The notes beneath the pieces were generated by a model that saw nothing but the letters and a program-made list of their open reading frames with translations, searched no databases and was not told the origin of the DNA. A stretch of DNA of 42,209 nt from Fimbriimonadaceae bacterium (GTDB lineage Bacteria > Armatimonadota > Fimbriimonadia > Fimbriimonadales > Fimbriimonadaceae), in assembly GCA_019694835.1 (NCBI GenBank), contig JAIBBE010000167.1:1-42209 (forward strand), read 5' to 3'. Every line of letters starts with the position of its first letter. Position 1 is the first letter of the stretch. The position numbers and the translations under genes are program-made. Of the stretch, positions 7,894 through 16,944 are shown piece by piece.

Positions 7894-8277
7894 ATGAGCG
7901 CTAACTCGGACATCGTGAAGGGGGCCGTGCTGGCCGTCCTCTTGGGAGCGGCCCTAACCGCAACCGCCGACCAGGACTACCGCCGGTCGACGAACCGTGG
8001 CGGAATCAGCATCGGCTACAATTCGCGCGATTTCAGCATTCGCTTGGACCTCGGCAACAGCCGTAATCGCAAGGATTGCTATGATCGTTACGATCGGTAC
8101 GATCGGTATGACCGAAACGACCGATACGACCGTTTCGACGATTGTGGACGCGACTTTAGAGGTGGCATCGGTCGTTCGAGCCGATACTACCAATCTTGGG
8201 AACGACGCCCGGTGCAGAGCGGATTGACATCAAGTCGATACCTCGGTCCGACTCGCGGTGGACGGCGACTTTTCTAG
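7894..8277 (+). CDS. Small secreted protein with DRY-rich repeats
   Basis: 127 residues. The N-terminus has a hydrophobic export-type segment (GAVLAVLLGAALTATA). The middle carries a tandem low-complexity block made of Asp-Arg-Tyr units (YDRYDRYDRYDRNDRYDRF) flanked by cysteines (KDCYD and DDCG). The C-terminus is Arg/Gly-rich. GAGGTG lies about 10 nt upstream of ATG 7894, and an intrinsic terminator follows at 8298. No family is recognised. The alternating charge and tyrosine suggest a disordered, extracytoplasmic protein, but that is inference. Confidence 0.65.
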   Translation: MSANSDIVKGAVLAVLLGAALTATADQDYRRSTNRGGISIGYNSRDFSIRLDLGNSRNRKDCYDRYDRYDRYDRNDRYDRFDDCGRDFRGGIGRSSRYYQSWERRPVQSGLTSSRYLGPTRGGRRLF

Positions 8278-8297
8278 CCCAGACTCCCTCCCCAAAG

Positions 8298-8327
8298 AGC
8301 CCCCTGAAAAGGGGGCTATATTTGTTT
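8298..8327 (+). terminator. Intrinsic terminator
   Basis: AGCCCCC (8298-8304), loop TGAAAA, GGGGGCT (8311-8317), followed by ATATTTGTTT. It sits 20 bp after the stop of the DRY-repeat gene. Confidence 0.85.
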
Positions 8328-8465
8328 GGGTGTAGGTGTCGGTGGCCTAATAATATTAGCTGATACGACTTTGTATCTTGCCAGAAAGCTTGATCTGCGC
8401 GACCGGATACCAGGTTATGCCTAATAATCTTCGTTTTCGAGGCGAATTCTGTCATCATATTCTTC

Positions 8466-9659
8466 ATGAAGTTCGCAACCAAGGCCATCCGCGTCGCCCA
8501 AGACCCCGACAGTCAGTACGGTGCTGTGATCAACCCAATCTGGCAGTCGGCCACCTTCGCGTGGAACAGCCTGGACGACATCCCCAAGTTCGATTACACC
8601 CGCGTCGCCAATCCGAACCGGGACAGCCTGGAGCAGGTCATCGCGAGCTTGGAGAATGGCAGCTTCTGTACTTGCTTTGGCAGTGGGATGGCCGCGATCG
8701 TAGCCGCATTCAGCTTGTTGAAGGCAGGAGACCACCTTCTCGTTGCGGGCGACATCTACGGCGGGACCTACCGGGTTTGCGAGAAACTTCTTCCCCGCCA
8801 AGGCATCGAGGTTTCGACCTTCGACTCGGCCAATCCCGATTCGATTCGCGACCTGGTCCAGCCGAATACGAAGATGCTGATCTTCGAGACACCTTCCAAT
8901 CCGAACCTCCGCGTAGCCGACATTGCCGCAATCGTCGACGTGGCCAAGGAACTAGGGATCCAGACCGTCTTCGATAACACGTTCGCATCCCCCGCCCTGC
9001 AGCGACCACTCGACCTCGGCGTGGACATCGTGGTCCACTCGACCACCAAGTACATCAGCGGCCACAGCGACATTATTGGTGGCGCATTGGTCACGAACGA
9101 CGAACAGGTCGCGGCGGCAATTTTCGAGTATGCGAAGACCGTCGGGGCCGTCCCCAGTCCCTTCGATTGTTGGCTGACTCTGCGCGGTCTGAAGACGCTC
9201 AACGTCCGCATGAAGACGCACTGTGAAAATGCACTGGCCCTCGCCCAGTTCTTGGAGAACCACCCGAATGTCGCCTCAGTCTCCTATCCTGGCCTCAAGT
9301 CCCACCCGGACCACGCAATCGCAGCAAAGCAAATGGTCGGCGGGTTCGGCGGCATGATCGCATTCGAGGTGAAGGGAACCGCCGAGGATGCTTGTCGAGT
9401 CGCGGAAGCGACCAAGCTCTTCCTGCTTGCGGAAAGCCTTGGTGGTGTCGAGTCGTTGATCGGCTACCCGCCGCTCATGTCGCATGCGACGATGAGCGAG
9501 GAAGAGCGTGTTGCCCGGGGTATCCCGCCAACCATGCTTCGACTCAGCGTCGGAATCGAGGATGTCGAGGACCTCATTGACGACCTGCGCCAGGCACTGG
9601 AGCAAGTTCAGCCCGCCAAGGAAGAGGCGAGAGCCTTGGTCGGAGCGATTTCGGGCTAG
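8466..9659 (+). CDS. Cys/Met-metabolism PLP-dependent enzyme (cystathionine gamma-synthase / beta- or gamma-lyase type)
   Basis: 397 residues, normal for the family. PLP enzymes of this fold type I group handle trans-sulfuration steps between cysteine, cystathionine, homocysteine and methionine in the cytoplasm. Seen motifs are YTRVANPN (44-51, phosphate-binding Tyr and Arg from the neighbouring subunit), CFGSGMAAI (70-78), VFDNTFASP with D170 that contacts the pyridine nitrogen, and HSTTKYISGHSD with K195 as the Schiff-base lysine. The C-terminal GYPPLMSHATMS and LRLSVGIEDVEDLIDDL are classic. Exact specificity (gamma-synthase, beta-lyase, gamma-lyase or O-acetylhomoserine sulfhydrylase) cannot be settled from sequence alone. 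It is a single gene with its own terminator downstream. Confidence 0.93.
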   Translation: MKFATKAIRVAQDPDSQYGAVINPIWQSATFAWNSLDDIPKFDYTRVANPNRDSLEQVIASLENGSFCTCFGSGMAAIVAAFSLLKAGDHLLVAGDIYGGTYRVCEKLLPRQGIEVSTFDSANPDSIRDLVQPNTKMLIFETPSNPNLRVADIAAIVDVAKELGIQTVFDNTFASPALQRPLDLGVDIVVHSTTKYISGHSDIIGGALVTNDEQVAAAIFEYAKTVGAVPSPFDCWLTLRGLKTLNVRMKTHCENALALAQFLENHPNVASVSYPGLKSHPDHAIAAKQMVGGFGGMIAFEVKGTAEDACRVAEATKLFLLAESLGGVESLIGYPPLMSHATMSEEERVARGIPPTMLRLSVGIEDVEDLIDDLRQALEQVQPAKEEARALVGAISG

Positions 9660-9705
9660 ATTTTCCCCCCGAACAATGTGGGGATTGCGGCTCTGCTGGT
9701 GCAGG

Positions 9706-9754
9706 CAGCCACGAAGTGTGTTACTCTTAAGATGGTCACTTCGTGGCTGTTTTG
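9706..9754 (+). terminator. Long-stem intrinsic terminator
   Basis: CAGCCACGAAGTG (9706-9718) pairs perfectly with CACTTCGTGGCTG (9737-9749) over 13 bp with an 18-nt loop, followed by TTTTGTGTT. It ends the PLP-enzyme transcript just before the next gene's ribosome site. The loop holds a CTTAAG palindrome. Confidence 0.75.
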
Positions 9755-9777
9755 TGTTGGGGGCCGAGAGAGGAGAT

Positions 9778-11196
9778 ATGAAGCAACGACTATTTTTGCG
9801 ATCGCTGATCGCCCTTTTGACCTTGGCGACTGCGCTGGCGCAAGCCGCGATCGTCGACACCGTCACGTTCACGTCTGTTGACCCCAACCAGACCACGACC
9901 CCCACCTCGGGTGCTTTGCGAACGCATTCCTTCGCCGCTACGGGCTATACGCTCGGCCGGATTGAATTCAGCGGAAATTTGCAGGAAGTCAACGGGACAA
10001 CGAACGACTTTGGCTCCGACAACATGATGCGCGCCGTGTTTCCTGACGGACGATTCAAGGATATTGGGTTGACGACCGCGGGAGGCTATTCGGGCGTACT
10101 TAACTTCAGCGGCAGTTTCTACTTGGTACCCGGTGCGACACCGCCCTATAGCGGAGCTTGGTCTTTCTACTTTTACAACACGTTTGATGACGGGCCTGCC
10201 GGTCAGCGCGACGTGCGCATCAACTCGATTCGCATTGATCTGACCGATAGCCTCCCGTTACCTCCCCTTGGCGACGACTTCGGAACCATCGGAACTCCTG
10301 GAGTGCTCAATTTCGCCAGGAACTTCCCGGTGGGGCTGGTTCGCTGGTACATCTTCACCATCGGTGAAGCGACGACGGGCTCGAAGTACCTCGATATCGA
10401 TACCGAATCGACCACGGGCTTCGGCTCAGGCGGCTTTGCCAACGATACGGTTATTGCACTCTACTCGCAATACGGCGAACTGATCGCCAGCGATGATGAT
10501 GATGGCTCGACGCGGCGAAGCCAACTCACGTTCGGGCCATCAGCGGGAACTCGTCCGGCAGTTGGTGACGGCGTGGCCTACAACGGTCGTGACGGCTCGC
10601 TCGAAGCTGGGAAGACCTACTACCTGGCAGTCTGCGGAATCGATGGGACCTTCGGGGACGCGTTCAACGCCTCGACCAACTCGATCAGTACCGGATCGAT
10701 CGTGGTGAACATCCGCACGAACGTGGTTGCTCCGCCAACGCTAGCGGGTACGGTGACGCTTCAGGACTTCGGCGTGTCGCCCGCTGGCCAGCAGGTCACG
10801 GTCGAAGTTCGCCCTGCTGGGGGTTCGTCGCCGTTGCAGACGACGCAGGTGACGTTGGATGCAGCTGGCGCCTATTCGTTTATTCTTTCCGGCTCGATAA
10901 CGCCTGGAACCTATGACGTAGTTGCCAAGGGTTCGCATTGGCTACGTGGTCGGGTAGCGAACGTAGCGGTGACTTCGACAGGTGCTACCGGCGTCAACTT
11001 CTTGCTCATCAATGGTGACGTGGACGAAGACAACGAGGTCGGCATCGGGGACTACGCGATCATCTCCGGTACCTACAATAAGTGCCTAGGCGATCTTGGT
11101 TACGCCGCCGCTGCCGATCTCAACGGAGACGACTGCGTTGACATCGCAGACTACGCGATCCTCTCGTCGAACTATGGCCTAATCGGCGAAGACTAG
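9778..11196 (+). CDS. Secreted protein with PPC-like domain and C-terminal dockerin-type repeat
   Basis: 472 residues. ATG 9778 has AGGAG directly upstream and gives a clear signal peptide (MKQRLFLRSLIALLTLATA then LAQA). An open frame reaches further upstream but runs antisense-like through the PLP gene and was discarded. Residues about 30-160 form a beta-rich domain. The next 150 contain a pattern like DTVIALYSQYGELIASDDDD and LEAGKTYYLAVCG, as in bacterial pre-peptidase C-terminal (PPC) domains. A transthyretin/CarboxypepD-like beta domain follows (AGTVTLQDFG...GTYDVVAKG). The last 60 residues have two dockerin-type calcium loops (NGDVDEDNEVGIGDYAIIS and LNGDDCVDIADYAILSSNYG). Dockerins bind cohesins; no cohesin is in the window, so this may serve another anchoring role. 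Confidence 0.85.
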   Translation: MKQRLFLRSLIALLTLATALAQAAIVDTVTFTSVDPNQTTTPTSGALRTHSFAATGYTLGRIEFSGNLQEVNGTTNDFGSDNMMRAVFPDGRFKDIGLTTAGGYSGVLNFSGSFYLVPGATPPYSGAWSFYFYNTFDDGPAGQRDVRINSIRIDLTDSLPLPPLGDDFGTIGTPGVLNFARNFPVGLVRWYIFTIGEATTGSKYLDIDTESTTGFGSGGFANDTVIALYSQYGELIASDDDDGSTRRSQLTFGPSAGTRPAVGDGVAYNGRDGSLEAGKTYYLAVCGIDGTFGDAFNASTNSISTGSIVVNIRTNVVAPPTLAGTVTLQDFGVSPAGQQVTVEVRPAGGSSPLQTTQVTLDAAGAYSFILSGSITPGTYDVVAKGSHWLRGRVANVAVTSTGATGVNFLLINGDVDEDNEVGIGDYAIISGTYNKCLGDLGYAAAADLNGDDCVDIADYAILSSNYGLIGED

Positions 11197-11202
11197 AAAG
11201 AC

Positions 11203-11310
11203 GGAGCGCGGACTTCAGTCCGCCTTTGGACCCTGGACTTCAGTCCATCGGGAAATACTCGGAAAGACTGAACACAGGACGTTCGAAGCGCGGACTTCAG
11301 TCCGCGCTCC
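11203..11310. repeat. Dispersed palindromic repeat, family C (three copies)
   Basis: The core GGACTTCAGTCC occurs in GGAGCGCGGACTTCAGTCCG (from 11203), TGGACTTCAGTCCA (11234-11247) and AGCGCGGACTTCAGTCCGCG (from 11287). Each copy can fold into a stem with a 2-nt centre. The same core occurs twice at 42137-42182. Here it fills the gap between two convergent genes and may stop transcripts from both sides. Confidence 0.8.
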
Positions 11311-11314
11311 CTTC

Positions 11315-12757
11315 TTACTTTCTCAGCATATCACGCAAGTACAACTCGCAGACTGGGCGCGTTTGGTAGTCGATACCAAGCAGCTTGCGCAGCTTCGCAA
11401 TCGCCTCTTCTCTCGTATCGCCAGTGTTCACCTGATGGCGCTGCCAGAACTTCTGCCACCAATCCGCGGGCTGGACCTTCGGACCTTCGTATTCCGTAAT
11501 ACGACCAGTCCTGCCTTCTGTCACTAAGCTGCCAACGTAGTCGCTCATCGCGTAGACCTTGTCGATCTGGTCACGGATTTCGTGGATGTCCTTATCCTCG
11601 ACGACGCCGTTGGATGTTGCCTTATAGAACTGGACCGTCACGCGGATTGGGAAGCGGTCGTCGCGCTCGATCTGAAGGTTGTCAACTTCGGTGAACACGC
11701 CTTCGAGGTCACCATGGCCGATGACGGCCGCTTCGACATCGCTTCGCATGGACTTGTACTTCGCGCCCTCGGCCATCGAGGCATCAGCTCCGCCCGCCCC
11801 GCCCGGAGCACCGTACATCTCGCGACGGGGTCGTTCCTTCTGCTTGAGCGGAACCTGGATCAGCAAGACCATGTTGAGCCCCGCCGGGGTCGCGCGGTCG
11901 TCGCCAATCGGTGTCGTGTTGTCCCCGCCCTGAGCTTTGAAGTCGCTAATACGCTGGCCGGTCAGGCTCGCTCGCTTGCCGTCTGAGTTGTGGAACAGAC
12001 GTTGACCCCAGGCCGAGCCTTCGGCAAAGGCATCCCGCTTATTGTCGATGATCGTCATGCTCGTGCCCTCGCGAGTTGCGAGGATGGTGAGGACGGCTGG
12101 GTCGCCGCTGATCGACTGGTAGTTGAACAAAACCGGGTTGAAGGTCGCCTTGCCAGACTTCGGAACCGGCAGGAAGCAGGCCTGGGCACTCACGAGAACC
12201 TTCGAGTCGCGATCCGCGAGCAGCGATTTCTTCGGAGCCTTCCACTGACTCGGATAGCTCATATAGAGAGTCGGATTTTCGAGCAGCTCGTACAGCGAAA
12301 TCCGCTTCAAGCCACGGCCCTTGTGATTGCCTACCAAGACGGTAAAGTCGCGTGGATCGAGGTCACACGACTTGTCATTGAAATTGTCGTAGCGGATGAC
12401 CGGCATGCACTTGACCTGCTGGCCACGGCCCTTTTCGGCCGGCGAGGCGACCTGGATCGTCATGTCACTGATGTTCGGGCCGACCGAGGAGCCCTTGTAG
12501 CGTCCCGTGTCCTCCCAAGTGAGGTTGAGAACGCGCAAGTCGTACTTTTCCGCGAGTCGCTGGGCCTCGGGATCGCCAACCATGGCCGCGGTACGGTCGA
12601 TCGCACGCTGGTAATCCACACGCTCAATGTTCAAGTTCTTCCCTCGCTCCTTGGGGTTTCGGATTCCCGGTCCACCACCGTCTCCATCTTGCATGATCGC
12701 GGCTCCAAAACCAAGCGATGCCAAGAGAGTGGAAGCCAAAATTACCATTCGATTCAT
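11315..12757 (-). CDS. Secreted protein of unknown function
   Basis: 480 residues. The start ATG at 12757 has AGGAG about 7 nt upstream and a signal peptide (MNRMVILASTLLASLGFGAA). No domain is recognised. Visible parts are a long mixed alpha/beta region, a Gly/Ala/Asp linker (GAPGGAGGADASMAEG, about residue 320), a stretch DNLQIERDDRFPIRVTVQFYKATSNG that looks like a beta-sandwich edge, and a Trp-rich segment (PADWWQKFWQRHQ) before a C-terminal helical region with TREEAIAKLRKLLG. The region 12758-12958 between it and the divergent next gene shows no clear signal. Confidence 0.75.
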   Translation of the reverse strand: MNRMVILASTLLASLGFGAAIMQDGDGGGPGIRNPKERGKNLNIERVDYQRAIDRTAAMVGDPEAQRLAEKYDLRVLNLTWEDTGRYKGSSVGPNISDMTIQVASPAEKGRGQQVKCMPVIRYDNFNDKSCDLDPRDFTVLVGNHKGRGLKRISLYELLENPTLYMSYPSQWKAPKKSLLADRDSKVLVSAQACFLPVPKSGKATFNPVLFNYQSISGDPAVLTILATREGTSMTIIDNKRDAFAEGSAWGQRLFHNSDGKRASLTGQRISDFKAQGGDNTTPIGDDRATPAGLNMVLLIQVPLKQKERPRREMYGAPGGAGGADASMAEGAKYKSMRSDVEAAVIGHGDLEGVFTEVDNLQIERDDRFPIRVTVQFYKATSNGVVEDKDIHEIRDQIDKVYAMSDYVGSLVTEGRTGRITEYEGPKVQPADWWQKFWQRHQVNTGDTREEAIAKLRKLLGIDYQTRPVCELYLRDMLRK

Positions 12758-12958
12758 CGGATTCTCCTTCGTTTCGTGTCGCGGATCAGTGTTCGATGGC
12801 GCACGACACGTTCAAAGAATCAGACGACGGGCGACGAATTAGGTAACAAGTCCTGGCTCGCCGAGCATGGCCTAGGACTTCTTGACCCTCTGCCTCCGAT
12901 GAGCGTCTCTGCTGACAAGCAGGTATTCAAACCGTAGGACCACCAGATGGAGAACAAC

Positions 12959-13816
12959 ATGAAACGCTTGAATTCAGTCGCCTTGATCTTGGCCGTCGCC
13001 GTCACCGGGGCGTTTGCCCAGAGTCGCCAGAGTTACATTAACACCGCCCACCGAGCCGTTGAGGACAAGATGGAGCGCGATTGGCGCACCACAGTGAAGA
13101 TTGAGGAGTGGATTTCCTCCGAAGTCCAGAATCAGGATCGCGACGAGGTTACGGTCAGGGGCCGGGGAAGGGTCACGAAGCGGGGCGACAACCGCGTTGG
13201 CCGCTTCGATTACACCGTCAGAATTTTCACTCGCCGTCGAATGGCCCCGATCGTCGACTACGACGTGCGCTCGTGGGATGATCAGTGGCGCTATGACGAC
13301 CGCTACTTCCGACGCGAAGCCGAATCGCTTGTTCGGGCCAAGCTCGAAAGGGACCTTCGGGGCAACCTCTTCGTAGACTTTCGGAATGTCAGCGTTTACG
13401 ATGGACGCGGTAACTTGCGCGGGGTCAAGGGTGAAGGCACCATGTACCGGCGAGCCTCGGACCGACGCGGCTCATTTACGTTCGACGTCCGCTTTGACCG
13501 CCGAAATGGCGATGCTGAAGCCGTCATTGTCAGCATCCGTAACCGGCCCGATAATGGGAATGGTGGCTGGGAACCCGATAACGATCTTGAGCGCCGGTTC
13601 ATTCGCAATGCACGCCGAGCCGTTGAGGAGAAGTTCTCGCGAGGTGCCCGTTTCGAATGGTATGACGAAGAAATCGGGGATGTCCTGTTCGGCGTCCGCA
13701 CCGTGAAGGGTTCATTCACAGTAAGAGGCGGAAACCGACCCGGCCGGTACGACTACCGAGCAAGGCTCGGAGCCGGTACCGGCGATGTCCAGAACGTTTC
13801 GATTACCCGAGACTAG
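12959..13816 (+). CDS. Secreted protein with three internal repeats
   Basis: About 285 residues. I prefer ATG 12959 (GGAG 6 nt upstream) to ATG 12947. Signal peptide: MKRLNSVALILAVAVTGAFA. The mature part has three copies of a unit beginning with a helix of the form AxRAVExKxxR (AHRAVEDKMERD, a diverged middle copy AESLVRAKLERD, then ARRAVEEKFSRG), each followed by an Arg-rich beta region ending in R(Y/F)DYTV or FTFDV. I do not know the family. Its stop overlaps the stop of the convergent hydrolase by 2-3 bases within CTAG. Confidence 0.75.
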   Translation: MKRLNSVALILAVAVTGAFAQSRQSYINTAHRAVEDKMERDWRTTVKIEEWISSEVQNQDRDEVTVRGRGRVTKRGDNRVGRFDYTVRIFTRRRMAPIVDYDVRSWDDQWRYDDRYFRREAESLVRAKLERDLRGNLFVDFRNVSVYDGRGNLRGVKGEGTMYRRASDRRGSFTFDVRFDRRNGDAEAVIVSIRNRPDNGNGGWEPDNDLERRFIRNARRAVEEKFSRGARFEWYDEEIGDVLFGVRTVKGSFTVRGGNRPGRYDYRARLGAGTGDVQNVSITRD

Positions 13817-16158
13817 TTCTTCTTCGGCAACAGCCGAAAACGTAGAGCACTCGGCCGCTCAGAGTCATGATAAATCGTCTGGCTCTGGGCGACGAGTCTC
13901 GTTGCGGTAGCGATTGGATCCATGGTGCCGTGGTTTCGGGCGAACATCGGCCAAGAACCGCTTGATAAGATCACCGCGATTCGGTGACCCTTCTTGAAAT
14001 GATGCGCGGTATCCCACGGTTCGATCGTTGCCCTGTAGACCTTGCCGGGTTCGAGTGCGGATGGCGTCGACCAACCGCTTAAGAAGCGTGCCCGAATCTT
14101 GCCGCTCATCCCGATGGGCCGCATTACACCCTTGTCATCGATGTCGACCACGGCCGCAATGAAATCACAATCAACGGCAGACGTAGAGAAGTAAAGGTCG
14201 ATCGAAAGCGGCCCCCCAATCTCCATCGGTTCTTTCAGCGGCTCGCTCTTGTAAACGAGGGTAGATTCATCGTAAGGTTCAATGTTAATCGTTAGGCTGA
14301 TTGCCTCAGGGTCATCAGCCTTCTTGAACTCTTCGGGAACGGTCGTATCGGCAGGATTGTAGACGTAACGATCGGGTTCCTCGTTGCTCGGTTTCGTTTC
14401 GATCAGCTTCCCCATACTCGTGTCGCCATTTGCTGGACCGTTCGAACTGAAATAGAGAACTTTCTCGGTAGATCTCGAATCTGGCCACGCATCATAGGAG
14501 CGCCATTCGTTAATTCCGGTCACGAACGCCTGCACTTTCGGAGTTTTCTCCGCTAACTTGACATCTTTGCCTTTCAGCCAAGTATCAAACCATCGCAGAT
14601 AAACCGAATCGAGGTCGATGATCGCATCGGGACCATAATCGACATCGCCAAGCTTGGAGGTCGTATTGAAGGCATGAACCCAGGGCCCGTAGATCAGCCA
14701 CTGATTGGTCTTGCCCGCCTTGGCCATAATCGACCAATTGGTCTTCGTACCAATACCATCGCCATCCCACCAGCCGCTGATATGCAGGGCTGGAATGTCG
14801 AGTTTGGACATCTGCTCCTGATAGTTCCAGCCGCCCCACTTGCTTGCATCGTCGCGCTTGAGCCACTCATCATAGAATGGAATGTTCACGCCAAAGAGCG
14901 CATTATCGATTTCAGTGAGCGGAAGAATGGCCATTTTCGACCAGTCCTTTGCCTTGTCTGCAGCGCGCTCTAAATGTGTCTTCTTCTCGCGAACGAGGTC
15001 CGCCCACCAGACGTTGCCGTAAAGGAAGAACATGCCGTGATCATAGGGCAGGTTAAAGAAGGCATCCGGCGGAGAAACTTGGGGGACGATGCACTTCAAA
15101 GCGGGATGATTCATGACCGCAGCCTGCCACTGAACGAGGCCGCTGTAGCTACCGCCGATCATGCCGACCTTACCATCGCTCCAAGGTTGCTTCGTGATCC
15201 AATCAATGGTGTCGTAGCCGTCATTCTTTTCGTTAACGAACGGGTCCCATTCGCCGCCGCTTTCCTCACGTCCACGGCAGTCTTGAACCACCAGAACATA
15301 GCCTCGTTTGGCCCACCATTCTGCTTTCGCGCCCATCATCTGTGGCTTTCGTCCGTACGGGGTACGCACTAAGATGGTCGGGTATTTGCCTTCGACATCG
15401 GGCCGCGCGAGGTCGGCGACGAGTTCGACCCCGTCGCGCATGGTTGCCTTGACTCCCGATTCGGTCTTTGCCTTGAATTCAGGCTGGCTTAATGACTTGT
15501 CGAGGGTTGTTGGATCGACGAAAACACCTTCGTAACCGGTCGCCACCTGCTGGTACGACTGTGTCGGTACGTCCATTGCCACAACGAATCCGCTCGCCGG
15601 ATCCTGGATGAGGCGGACGCTGATCCCAGCGAGCGTCAGCACGAATTCATCGAGGACTTTGCTGCCGAACTTGATCTGGCCCTTGTAGCTGACATCAGTC
15701 TTCAGCACGGTCGCTTGATCGAGGAGAAGAACGTCAAGTTTCTGCGTCCCGCCTTTCTTCCGGTCGTATGCCGAAAAGATCGTTGCCGTGATCTGAGGCA
15801 GGAAATTGCCCATGGCGGGTGCAGGAAGTCCCTTGACATCTTGGTCGACAGTCTTGCCGCTCGCAACCACCTTCGCTTTGCCGTTCTCGACTGCGAGCGA
15901 CACCTTCTGGCCGTTCGTGTTCGAATCGAGTTTGTACTTGGTGACCTTGTTCTTCTCAATCGTCCCCGAGAACTTCATCGAGATCTTCTGTCCGGCGACG
16001 CTGACATCTACTTGTGCGGTCCACGAACCATTTTTCTTGAGTTCGTAGACCGTCGTGCCCGAGTCGGCCCCACCGAAGGAGACCTTCATGCGCTGAGGCT
16101 GCGCGAGGCTAAAGGTCGCAGCAGCGATCCAAACGAAACAAGTCAAGAAGCACTTCAT
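13813..16158 (-). CDS. CocE/NonD-family serine hydrolase with extra N-terminal domain
   Basis: 781 residues with a signal peptide (MKCFLTCFVWIAAATFSLAQ). Residues about 21-235 are a beta-rich region with no family I recognise. Residues about 236-560 are an X-Pro dipeptidyl-peptidase S15/CocE-type alpha/beta hydrolase: MRDGVELVADLARPD, RGYVLVVQDCRGREESGG, nucleophile S337 in GMIGGSYSG, D465 in HISGWWDGDG, and H495 in GPWVHAFNTT. The rest is the C-terminal jelly-roll (PX29-type, with DFIAAVVDIDDKG and HRIAVILSSGSWP). Such enzymes cleave esters or amide bonds of acyl or peptide substrates; the substrate here is not readable. A second paralogue lies at 17128-18954 without the N-terminal domain. 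Confidence 0.92.
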   Translation of the reverse strand: MKCFLTCFVWIAAATFSLAQPQRMKVSFGGADSGTTVYELKKNGSWTAQVDVSVAGQKISMKFSGTIEKNKVTKYKLDSNTNGQKVSLAVENGKAKVVASGKTVDQDVKGLPAPAMGNFLPQITATIFSAYDRKKGGTQKLDVLLLDQATVLKTDVSYKGQIKFGSKVLDEFVLTLAGISVRLIQDPASGFVVAMDVPTQSYQQVATGYEGVFVDPTTLDKSLSQPEFKAKTESGVKATMRDGVELVADLARPDVEGKYPTILVRTPYGRKPQMMGAKAEWWAKRGYVLVVQDCRGREESGGEWDPFVNEKNDGYDTIDWITKQPWSDGKVGMIGGSYSGLVQWQAAVMNHPALKCIVPQVSPPDAFFNLPYDHGMFFLYGNVWWADLVREKKTHLERAADKAKDWSKMAILPLTEIDNALFGVNIPFYDEWLKRDDASKWGGWNYQEQMSKLDIPALHISGWWDGDGIGTKTNWSIMAKAGKTNQWLIYGPWVHAFNTTSKLGDVDYGPDAIIDLDSVYLRWFDTWLKGKDVKLAEKTPKVQAFVTGINEWRSYDAWPDSRSTEKVLYFSSNGPANGDTSMGKLIETKPSNEEPDRYVYNPADTTVPEEFKKADDPEAISLTINIEPYDESTLVYKSEPLKEPMEIGGPLSIDLYFSTSAVDCDFIAAVVDIDDKGVMRPIGMSGKIRARFLSGWSTPSALEPGKVYRATIEPWDTAHHFKKGHRIAVILSSGSWPMFARNHGTMDPIATATRLVAQSQTIYHDSERPSALRFRLLPKKN

Positions 16159-16185
16159 TGCAGCTTCAGTTTGACCGATTGAGCC

Positions 16186-16848
16186 CTAGTTCTTGGAAAT
16201 CGTCCCCGTTCCCGAGACCTGGCTCTTCACCTTCGGCGATCCGGCGTACTTGATCGAGCCGGTGCCGGAGATGTTGCCGTTGAGCGACTTCGAGGCGTAG
16301 AGGTCGAGATTGCCAGTACCGGAGATGATCGCATTCACGGACTCGGCCTGGAACTGGCGCAAGGCCATCGAACCGGAACCGGAGACGGTTGCGCTTAGGG
16401 CGCCCACCTTTCCGGTGAGCGTGATATCGCCGACGCCTTCGATCGCAAGCGCGCACGCCGGTGTCGAGATATTCTTGCCGATCAAGTTGCCGCTGCCTCG
16501 AATGATCGCGCCTTTGAGTTGGGGCAAGGTGATCCATGCCTTGAGTTCGAGTTTCGACGTGTAGCTGCCCTTGGGTCGGACAATGAGGCTGTCGCCTTCG
16601 ACCCGAGTCTCAATCTGTTTGAGCAGGTTGTCATCGAACTGGAGGGTCACCCCAGGCTTGCTGCCGGTGAATACCTCGGCCTCAATCGCACCTTCGAGAA
16701 CGATCTGGCTGAATGCTGGGACAGAGCGGGTCTCCTTCCGGGCGTTGCCCGAGCCTTCAGTCTGACGAACCTGGGCGAAGGAGACAGCGGCGAGAATGGC
16801 ACAAGAAAGGGTCAGAAGCGTCTTCACGACTCCAACTACCGGGCTCAC
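16186..16848 (-). CDS. Secreted GIN-domain (DUF2807) protein
   Basis: 220 residues. GTG 16848 has AGGA 4 nt upstream; GTG 16827 is an alternative that gives MKTLLTLSCAILAAVSFAQ. After the signal peptide comes the DUF2807 (putative auto-transporter adhesin head, GIN) pattern: RSVPAFSQIVLEGAIEAEVFTG, VEGDSLIVRPKG, then repeating short beta rungs with G(S/T)G (IIRGSGNLIG, VSGSGSMALRQF, ISGTGNLDLYAS, ISGTGSIKYAG, VSGTGTISKN). This makes a right-handed beta-helix type fold outside the cytoplasm. The molecular function of the family is unsettled. It lies 27 bp upstream of the CocE hydrolase and may be co-transcribed with it. Confidence 0.9.
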   Translation of the reverse strand: MSPVVGVVKTLLTLSCAILAAVSFAQVRQTEGSGNARKETRSVPAFSQIVLEGAIEAEVFTGSKPGVTLQFDDNLLKQIETRVEGDSLIVRPKGSYTSKLELKAWITLPQLKGAIIRGSGNLIGKNISTPACALAIEGVGDITLTGKVGALSATVSGSGSMALRQFQAESVNAIISGTGNLDLYASKSLNGNISGTGSIKYAGSPKVKSQVSGTGTISKN

Positions 16849-16944
16849 GCGTTCCTGGGTTGCGCGGTCCTATGGCAGGGTTACCACTAGGCCCCATCCG
16901 TAGTTCACCAAACGCTGCATTGCACCCAACTCGAATCCTAAAGC

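Noticed and set aside
9508..9777. Upstream extension of the dockerin gene
   Set aside because: It overlaps the PLP enzyme's coding end and a terminator hairpin; ATG 9778 has a ribosome site and a signal peptide.
11990..12937. 315-residue plus-strand open frame
   Set aside because: It is opposite a gene with signal peptide and ribosome site, and has no recognisable pattern.
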